A stretch of 36,241 bases of DNA from Nemertoderma westbladi (taxonomy: Eukaryota > Xenacoelomorpha > Nemertodermatida > Nemertodermatidae): NCBI GenBank assembly GCA_032718475.1, contig JAUCBJ010006890.1, positions 1-36,241 of the forward strand. The letters are read 5' to 3'. A program made the position numbers and the translations under genes. Below, one piece after another: positions 32,001 to 36,241 of this stretch (position 1 is its first letter; every line of letters starts with the position of its first letter). The notes under the pieces are model-generated. The model made no database searches, was not told where the DNA came from, and saw only the letters and a program-made list of their open reading frames with translations.

Positions 32001-33127
32001 GCACCGGTTGGTACGATCGGACCAGCACCGGTTGGTTCGATCGGACCAGCACCGGTTGGTGCGATCGGACCAGCACCGGTTGGTACGATCGGACCAGCAG
32101 CACCGGTTGGTTCGATCGGACCAGCACCGGTTGGTGCGATCGGACCAGCACCGGTTGGTACGATCGGACCAGCACCGGTTGGTACGATCGGACCAGCACC
32201 GGTTGGTGCGATCGGACCAGCACCGGTTGGTGCGATCGGACCAGCACCGGTTGGTACGATCGGACCAGCACCAGTTGGTACGATCGGACCACCGCGGGCA
32301 GCTGTTCTACGAATTTGTCTATTTTTGTTTCAGGTTGAAGTTAAGATAGCCGAGCCTAGGGAACCCAAGCACTACTCGCAGGATGCAGAGGACCGCCCCC
32401 CAGCGGGCGCTGGGGCAGCACCCCCCTGGGGGGGTTGGCAGCAGCCCCAACAGCAATGGGGTGCCGCAGGTTAGCCCAGTCGCTTATATTTTTTTCTTGT
32501 TTGATTTTTTTTAAATACTGTATAACACATTTACGTTTATATTTTTGTATGATATTCATTTTATAATTTTAATAAATTTTAGACGCAAATCCCATCTAGG
32601 CGAGATAATAATGGTAATCATCAATTAACGCAAAGCAGCTGTTTATATGAGTAGTGACATGTTATTCTAACCAAAACAATAAACGAGATTAAATGGCAGT
32701 TTGCTACATTTTCATTCTTGCTCGTATTAAAATGTTAGTTCAGTCCATGGTACTAACTATGTTTATAACGTATCATTACTTTTATATATTATATGAATTT
32801 TTAATTGTGGCTATTTAGGTTGGAACGCTGCCGCTCCTGGGGCCCAATGGGACCCGGCACAGGCCCAGGCCTACCAACAACAACAGCAGCAGTGGGGCGA
32901 ATACTGGGCCCAGTGGCACCAATGGAACCAACAGCAACAGGCATGGGCCGCCAGTCAAGGCCAACAAACTGCTGTCCCATCGGTTGCCCAGCAACCCTGG
33001 ACTGGAGACTCGACCAGCTACCCCGCCTATCAACAGCCGACCAGTGACCCTGCCGCCACACAGCCGCAGTACGGCAGTCAGCCACCCGGCTATGGCTACA
33101 CCCAGCCCCCACCACAGTCGGCACAGG
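20044..33127 (+). CDS. Two-RRM hnRNP of the squid/HNRNPAB/HNRNPD type, six exons joined
   Basis: These nuclear RNA-binding proteins act in mRNA packaging, splicing, stability and transport. Exons: 20044-20095, 20536-20765, 21160-21336, 21485-21625, 32334-32469, 32819-33127. All junctions are GT/AG and in phase, giving about 348 aa so far. The N-terminus is short ([18 protein letters not shown]). RRM1 has RNP2 KLFVGAL and RNP1 [11 protein letters not shown]2 has RNP2 KLFVGGI and an odd RNP1, RRYLFVIF, lacking the usual Gly. [21 protein letters not shown] matches the end of RRM2 in hnRNP D (HNVGLSKCEIKVA). The tail is Gln/Trp/Tyr/Pro-rich ([16 protein letters not shown]), a likely low-complexity domain. 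RRM1 reads closest to Drosophila Squid (RKLFVG-LSWET). Intron 4 is 10.7 kb against 0.15-0.44 kb for the others, and is full of repeats. The final exon is uncertain. Confidence 0.85.
20536..20765 (+). CDS. hnRNP exon 2 (RRM1)
   Basis: The acceptor is a pyrimidine-rich run ending ttag at 20535. The exon reads [18 protein letters not shown] and then RRM1 with RNP2 KLFVGAL and RNP1 RGYGFVVF. It ends KK before gtaggc. The donor overlaps one of the TAGGCCTA palindromes (20767-20774). Confidence 0.9.
21160..21336 (+). CDS. hnRNP exon 3 (end of RRM1, linker, start of RRM2)
   Basis: It follows ccggtacag and precedes gtaagc. It reads [16 protein letters not shown], matching the K-L-N-G-K-V-I-D-P region of hnRNP D, and then [20 protein letters not shown] with FGKFGT. 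Confidence 0.92.
21485..21625 (+). CDS. hnRNP exon 4 (RRM2, second half)
   Basis: It follows attattttag and encodes 47 codons, [13 protein letters not shown] to HYIGNSK, ending AAG before gtgggt at 21626. The last 27 or so bases of this exon and its donor are the seed of the 40-bp minisatellite that follows. Confidence 0.9.
21597..23925 (+). repeat. 40-bp minisatellite made from the exon 4/intron 4 splice junction, ~59 copies
   Basis: The unit is TTCCATTACATAGGCAACAG followed by TAAGGTGGGTGCAAACTGAG. Its first part is the end of exon 4 (codons for F-H-Y-I-G-N-S-K) and its second part is the donor gtgggtgc plus early intron. I counted about 59 donor-containing copies by eye. Most units are 40 bp; a 36-bp class lacks CATA. 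Two long stretches (22725-22955 and 23187-23417) translate identically, showing a 462-bp higher-order duplication. A stray 1.5 copies lies at about 24588-24650. Minus-strand open frames here are repeat artefacts. Confidence 0.95.
23930..25094. other. Intron 4 sequence with homopolymer tracts; no exon seen
   Basis: It contains a G19 run (24493-24511), a C19 run (24548-24566) 36 bp later, the stray copy of the splice-junction repeat (24588-24650), and a G18 run (24808-24825). No in-phase exon with acceptor and donor was recognised. Confidence 0.5.
25099..26550. mobile_element. 1.45-kb non-autonomous TIR element
   Basis: The ends are near-perfect 30-bp inverted repeats starting GGCCCATTCTCACCAAAATT and continuing GGCCAAA(A)CGG. 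TAAT occurs directly on both outer sides (25095-25098, 26551-26554), a possible 4-bp target duplication; a 3-bp TAA is also possible. There is no transposase frame. Inside are an (AAAC)n run (26143-26164), an inverted pair around GGACGGATCCA (about 25474 and 26197), and a direct duplication containing CCTAGAAATGT and GCCGGACAAATCATT (about 26280-26316 and 26345-26382). Confidence 0.8.
26555..27458. other. Intron 4, AT-rich; nothing recognised
   Basis: No exon, RNA gene or clear repeat was seen. Around 27030-27110 the word TGTCGGT recurs several times at short, irregular spacing. Confidence 0.4.
28350..28702. mobile_element. 347-bp MITE nested in the hAT element
   Basis: 28353-28699 is bounded by perfect 24-bp inverted repeats that begin AGGCCCGTGCTCCACTGG, and by CTA on both sides (28350-28352 and 28700-28702). 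A 3-bp duplication fits PIF/Harbinger-type elements; this family call is inference. Confidence 0.82.
28960..29025 (+). repeat. tRNA-like (SINE-type) segment
   Basis: GGTACGATCCC at 29009-29019 fits the Pol III B box (GGTTCGANNCC) at all but one position. TATAGTGGTTGC about 40 bp upstream resembles an A box/D-arm. The reverse strand reads CRDRTHDPQ, a peptide often produced by tRNA-derived SINEs. No full cloverleaf with a good anticodon stem was found, so this is a relic and not a tRNA gene. Confidence 0.45.
29568..32292 (+). repeat. 24-bp minisatellite, ~113 copies, open in all six frames
   Basis: The unit is built from ACCGGT, TGGTACGATCGG and ACCAGC. Common variants are TACGATCGG, TGCGATCGG, TTCGATCGG, TTCCATCGG and ATCGAGCC. 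Four variant units near the start carry ACAACCATGGGTTCGG. Because 24 is a multiple of three and the unit has no stop in any frame, long open frames appear in all six readings (for example GTIGPAPV or RSDQHRLV repeats). I treat these as intronic artefacts. The array ends about 40 bp before the exon 5 acceptor. Confidence 0.95.
32334..32469 (+). CDS. hnRNP exon 5 (end of RRM2, Pro/Gly-rich start of tail)
   Basis: The acceptor is a pyrimidine-rich run ending gtttcag at 32333. It reads [20 protein letters not shown] and then a Pro/Gly/Gln/Trp-rich part. It ends one base into a Gly codon before gttagc, a weaker donor. Confidence 0.9.
32819..33127 (+). CDS. hnRNP exon 6 (Gln/Trp/Tyr-rich tail)
   Basis: It follows ggctatttag and joins in phase (G + GT makes Gly). 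It encodes [18 protein letters not shown], a Q/W-rich stretch, and [19 protein letters not shown]. The donor is gtaagt at 33128. If unspliced, the frame stops after two further codons (G, K, stop), so a short readthrough isoform is possible. Confidence 0.88.
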
Positions 33128-33572
33128 GTAAGTAGTTTACTAGCTTATACTTTATACTGTGCTCAGTGTGCTCAAGTATGGACATTCTGGCCATCCAAAC
33201 AGGTGCCACCCCCCCCCCCCCCCATGTTATGTTCGATCCCATGTTAGAGCAGCTGTGTGCCACGTGTTCTAAATGGTGCAACCCAGCAGCGTAGTTAGAT
33301 TATAGGTATAGGTACAGCTAAGAATAACAGTTGTTCATATAATTCACAACAAACTATCATTGGTATTTTGGTTAAATGGGGGGTTCGTATTACTGTACAA
33401 CAACTCTTATCTTATATTAAAACTCCGCTTCGTTTCAAAATGAAAATAGGTGATTTTGTTAATTATTAGGCAATTAAGGTGATTCGGTAGGGAGAAACAA
33501 CAGAACAGAAAACACTTTTTCGTTTAAGTTATTTCATGAAAAATGATCCATTCCAATCTATGTTTGTTCCAG
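33128..33572 (+). other. Intron or 3' region after hnRNP exon 6
   Basis: It contains a C15 run (33209-33223). No poly(A) signal is clear. A possible last exon starts at 33573. Confidence 0.4.
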
Positions 33573-33625
33573 TCCAGATGCCTCCAATACATCCCCAGTT
33601 GTGTGGGTCGATATATTGTATTTAA
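33573..33625 (+). CDS. Possible terminal hnRNP exon
   Basis: The acceptor ctatgtttgttccag is followed by a frame that fits the phase of exon 6 (G + TC makes Val) and reads VQMPPIHPQLCGSIYCI then TAA at 33623. The total would be about 365 aa, close to hnRNP D (355). It resembles no known family C-terminus and would end inside the opposite gene's stop. The true last exon may instead lie beyond the window. Confidence 0.25.
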
Positions 33626-34941
33626 ATATAATCACTTGTGTCGAGACACGAGTTTAATGTTTGTTCTGTTCCCAAGATGAAGTATCTTTGATTGTCTTCT
33701 AGCGTTCTAATAAGATCTACGCAGTCATTTTCCACCGATGTGTAAAAGCACTTCAACCAGGAAGAATACACGTCCGTACTAAGACTCCAACCCTGCTCCC
33801 CAGACAGTGCTGCTAGACCCTCGTAACGTGGTGTGGTAAACATTCTTCCTATCATGTCGAACAAACCCAAGGGATATTTTATATAGGAACCGTTAAATAT
33901 AGTAGGGATGTCAGTGCAGGTGAGGTGAGTGGCCTCCTTAATGGTGATAACGTTGCTGCTTAGCGACGCAGACCCACTGTGATCCAAAATCTTCAATTTC
34001 TTTTCGAATGTCGGAAGCCTCTCGAAGTTGCTTCTATAATGGCATTTCTCATAGTTAAGGAACATTAGCGGCTTCTCGCAGAGTTTGGACAACATTCCGG
34101 CTTCTTCATGTATCGGGAATAGCCAAGCGTCGAAACAGAAAGCGGATGAGAAACATTCGTATGTCTGCAAAGCCTTCACAACCGTGGCTCCACCGAACGA
34201 GTGCCCACATAGACTAACTCCATTACCGAAGTCCAACCTATTCCGCCATTCATCCATCACGAATTCTCGCTTATCATCGAAAGGTCGAGATATTTCGTTT
34301 AGTCGAGGCCCGGAATTCAGATTCATCAAAAGATCGACGGCACTTTTACACTCGCGACTGCGTATGCAGACTTGGGAGTTTAATACCGAGTAATTCCCCA
34401 TTTCGAATCGCGTTGGTTCACACCACTTCAACTCACCGTTAGCGTCCAGTTGTCTAGCAATGCACGCCGTGCCGTCCCCGTGCTCTATCGCGGCCACCAC
34501 GTACCCTTTGGAAGCCATTTCGGAGCAAAGTAGTGAGTAAGCTGTCCTACAGCCGCCAGTACCATGAGAAAATATAATAATGGAGAACTTCGATGGTTTG
34601 TTAATGTCGGAAATCGATGCGTTTTGAATAATCGGACATAAAGGATTGCAGGCCATCCAAGCGCCGAGTCTTCCCATCCATTGTGGGCAATCCATGCCGG
34701 ATCTTTTGTTTACGTACGCTGTTGCGTATTCCGGTTCAGGCACCCAGGTGGGCCAGCGATCCATCTGCGACATCAGATACGTTTCCTTATCTTCAATTGA
34801 GTCGTGGAAACGATGCGGATAATATAGTCGAAAGAAAATGTGTTTGTCCGCGAGATCGACACAGCCCACAGAGTAATGGCCCGATGATACAGGGAGGTAG
34901 ACACGGCCTCGGATTGTAGAGACTTTTCGTGAAGGGACCAT
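33622..34941 (-). CDS. Platelet-activating factor acetylhydrolase, intracellular PAFAH2-like, intronless
   Basis: It hydrolyses the sn-2 acetyl or oxidised short acyl chain of PAF-like phospholipids. I start at the ATG at 34941 (439 aa); the frame runs 12 codons further up only from a TTG. Family signatures in order: YSVGCVD and FFRLYYP near the N-terminus; FSIIIFSHGTGGCRTAYSLL (oxyanion region); GYVVAAIEHGDGTA; the nucleophile elbow LCGHSFGGAT with Ser248; FDAWLFPI with Asp271, the second triad member; and THLTCTDIP with His339. There is no signal peptide, which favours the cytosolic PAFAH2 type over secreted PLA2G7. Vertebrate PAFAH2 has many introns, so a single-exon copy may be a retrogene or reflect intron loss. 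A TTTATATAAA box lies at 35051-35060, about 110 bp upstream. No AATAAA was found close behind the stop. Confidence 0.92.
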   Translation of the reverse strand: MVPSRKVSTIRGRVYLPVSSGHYSVGCVDLADKHIFFRLYYPHRFHDSIEDKETYLMSQMDRWPTWVPEPEYATAYVNKRSGMDCPQWMGRLGAWMACNPLCPIIQNASISDINKPSKFSIIIFSHGTGGCRTAYSLLCSEMASKGYVVAAIEHGDGTACIARQLDANGELKWCEPTRFEMGNYSVLNSQVCIRSRECKSAVDLLMNLNSGPRLNEISRPFDDKREFVMDEWRNRLDFGNGVSLCGHSFGGATVVKALQTYECFSSAFCFDAWLFPIHEEAGMLSKLCEKPLMFLNYEKCHYRSNFERLPTFEKKLKILDHSGSASLSSNVITIKEATHLTCTDIPTIFNGSYIKYPLGLFDMIGRMFTTPRYEGLAALSGEQGWSLSTDVYSSWLKCFYTSVENDCVDLIRTLEDNQRYFILGTEQTLNSCLDTSDYI

Positions 34942-35050
34942 GTTTGAAACTGGCTTAATCAAGTTAGTGCTTGACAATAATTGTCCAAAGGTTCAACTTA
35001 TTTAAGCAAAACTTCAGTTGCTAAAACGCTACATAATATTACGCCAAGTG

Positions 35051-35060
35051 TTTATATAAA
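35051..35060 (-). promoter_or_regulatory. TATA-like box of the PAFAH2-like gene
   Basis: TTTATATAAA lies about 110 bp upstream of the preferred ATG. It is symmetric, so direction comes only from the neighbouring gene. Confidence 0.35.
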
Positions 35061-35378
35061 AATGAAAATGTAGTTAGAAATCAATATTGGCTTATTAGTA
35101 TCTTATTTAATAAATATTATTAATAAATAAAGTTTCCAGTTAACAAATAACACTGTATTATTCTTTTTTTGTATCTAACTGTACACTGTACAGTACAGTT
35201 AAGTACCTCAAACCATCATCCATATTTTCAAACTAACTATAATAATAATTACAATTTGTATATAATATTTATTTTTTTTTTTTATTTGTTTAAAATTCCG
35301 TCTTATCTTAATGATCCAATGTTCTCTATCGGTGTACATTGAACGGCATTGTTCAGTAGGCCCTACCTTTTATATCTC
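35061..35378. other. Intergenic, AT-rich
   Basis: Only poly(T) runs and AT-rich sequence; nothing recognised. Confidence 0.4.
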
Positions 35379-35386
35379 TATAAAAT
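35379..35386 (+). promoter_or_regulatory. TATA box of a possible plus-strand gene
   Basis: TATAAAAT lies 55 bp upstream of the ATG at 35434, a normal distance for a start site near 35410 and a short 5' UTR. Confidence 0.4.
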
Positions 35387-35433
35387 CTGAGTGCCAAGTA
35401 GTTAGAGAGTTCCAGACCGCGCTTACTTAGGAT

Positions 35434-35508
35434 ATGTCAGACATGCCAAATAATACTCTTGACGGGCTATTGATATGGATGGATCCCCAATGCCAGGACT
35501 CTGTCAAG
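35434..35508 (+). CDS. Possible first exon of an unrecognised gene
   Basis: ATG at 35434 opens a 25-codon frame, MSDMPNNTLDGLLIWMDPQC then QDSVK, ending in AAG before gtaaca at 35509. A TATA box stands at the right distance. The product is not recognised. The amphipathic LLIW segment near the start could open an alpha-helical domain, but this is too short to assign. The next exon would lie beyond the window. Confidence 0.35.
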
Positions 35509-36241
35509 GTAACAGACAGGGTTGGGAGATTATATGGATAGGCCTTATCAATTAATTATAATAGTTTTTATTTTGATAGCAGTCGGAATGAACTAACGAT
35601 GTAGTTACAAAAATAACTTGATGAATAATAATGATTCACATGATTTATTTTATCTTTAAATTGTTACTTTTTCGCTCGAATATACCCCAAATTCATGAGA
35701 AAAAGGATACTTTATTCCCTAGGGAAAAAACTAGAGACGGGCCTAGCGGCCCGTGAAGCTAGTCGTAGGAGACAGTACGAGTCAAGTAAAAGCTTTTTGT
35801 TCTGTCTGATAATAAATTAGTGTGAGGGTAGACCCGGTGGTGTACAACAAATTTACTAGACAACTTCAAACTATACTTATTATGTTGTAATCATCTAATG
35901 AATTATAAAAGCTGTTGTGATTATAGAAGATAAAGAGCAGTTAGCGAAATGATTATTTTGTTCTATCGGAGATAATAATAATAACAGCAGTTGTCATGAA
36001 TTCAATACAATCGCGCACAAGAAGTGATAAGACAAATTCGGTCTTATTTTTGTAATAAATAACAAGTTGAGATGTTTCAATGTAAACCGCGATTAACAAT
36101 TTACACGGTTAAATGTAAACCACGATATTAATTAAATACAACAATTATATTTTTATATAGATTTTTATATTTCAAACTATAACGTTAGCCTTATGGAGAA
36201 TCATTATTAGGCTGAGTAAACATTCAGCCTTATAAGCATAC
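35509..36241. other. AT-rich, possible intron; nothing recognised
   Basis: No second exon, repeat array or RNA gene was seen up to the window end. Confidence 0.4.

Noticed and set aside
29533-32474. Very long open frames (900+ codons on plus, up to 414 on minus) as repeat-protein genes
   Set aside because: They are translations of a 24-bp array with no stop in any frame, lying within an intron of the hnRNP gene. No promoter or start context was seen. The fusion possibility is kept only as a finding.
32801-33124. Minus-strand and other-frame ORFs over 32.8-33.2 kb
   Set aside because: They are shadows of hnRNP exon 6.

Overview
The window is animal nuclear DNA: AT-rich, repeat-dense, with spliced genes (GT/AG introns), TATA-like boxes and DNA transposons. 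No organism can be named safely. The recurring palindrome TAGGCCTA, the TE mix (CR1/Jockey-type and I/RTE-like LINEs, hAT, long-TIR elements) and the gene set suggest an invertebrate, perhaps marine. || Layout. 1-8.9 kb is a nest of mobile DNA: a GTCC/G-rich satellite was entered by a 6.8-kb DNA transposon (1928-8731; 9-bp target duplication, ~216-bp inverted termini, one intact ~1048-codon gene) and also by a decayed LINE (about 620-1918). 9.5-11.5 kb holds a two-exon PKMYT1 (Myt1 kinase) gene on the minus strand. 11.5-20 kb is intergenic and repeat-rich: diverged tandem repeats, a second copy of the first LINE with clear target duplications and its own 157-bp insert, a 332-bp MITE, a CR1/Jockey-type LINE fragment ending at a 40-bp satellite, and a ~4-kb pair of inverted repeats. 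20.0-33.1 kb carries a plus-strand two-RRM hnRNP gene (squid/HNRNPAB/HNRNPD type); six exons can be joined in phase. 33.6-34.9 kb is an intronless PAFAH2-like phospholipase on the minus strand. Around 35.4 kb a TATA box, ATG and GT donor suggest the first exon of a further plus-strand gene. || Most striking. The 10.7-kb intron 4 of the hnRNP gene has been inflated at both ends. At its 5' end a 40-bp minisatellite is a tandem amplification of the exon 4/intron 4 junction itself, giving about 59 copies of the coding end plus the splice donor. At its 3' end, stopping about 40 bp before the acceptor, lies a ~2.7-kb array of ~113 copies of a 24-bp unit that is open in all six frames and is in frame with exon 5. 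Between them sit a 1.45-kb TIR element and a 1.9-kb hAT element that itself carries a 347-bp MITE. || The second candidate novelty is the 6.8-kb transposon. Its 9-bp duplication and long TIRs resemble Mutator-like elements, but its product does not read as a standard MULE transposase; it shows a D...D...C-x2-H...E pattern that I could not assign to a family. All family calls are from reading the sequence; no searches were run.
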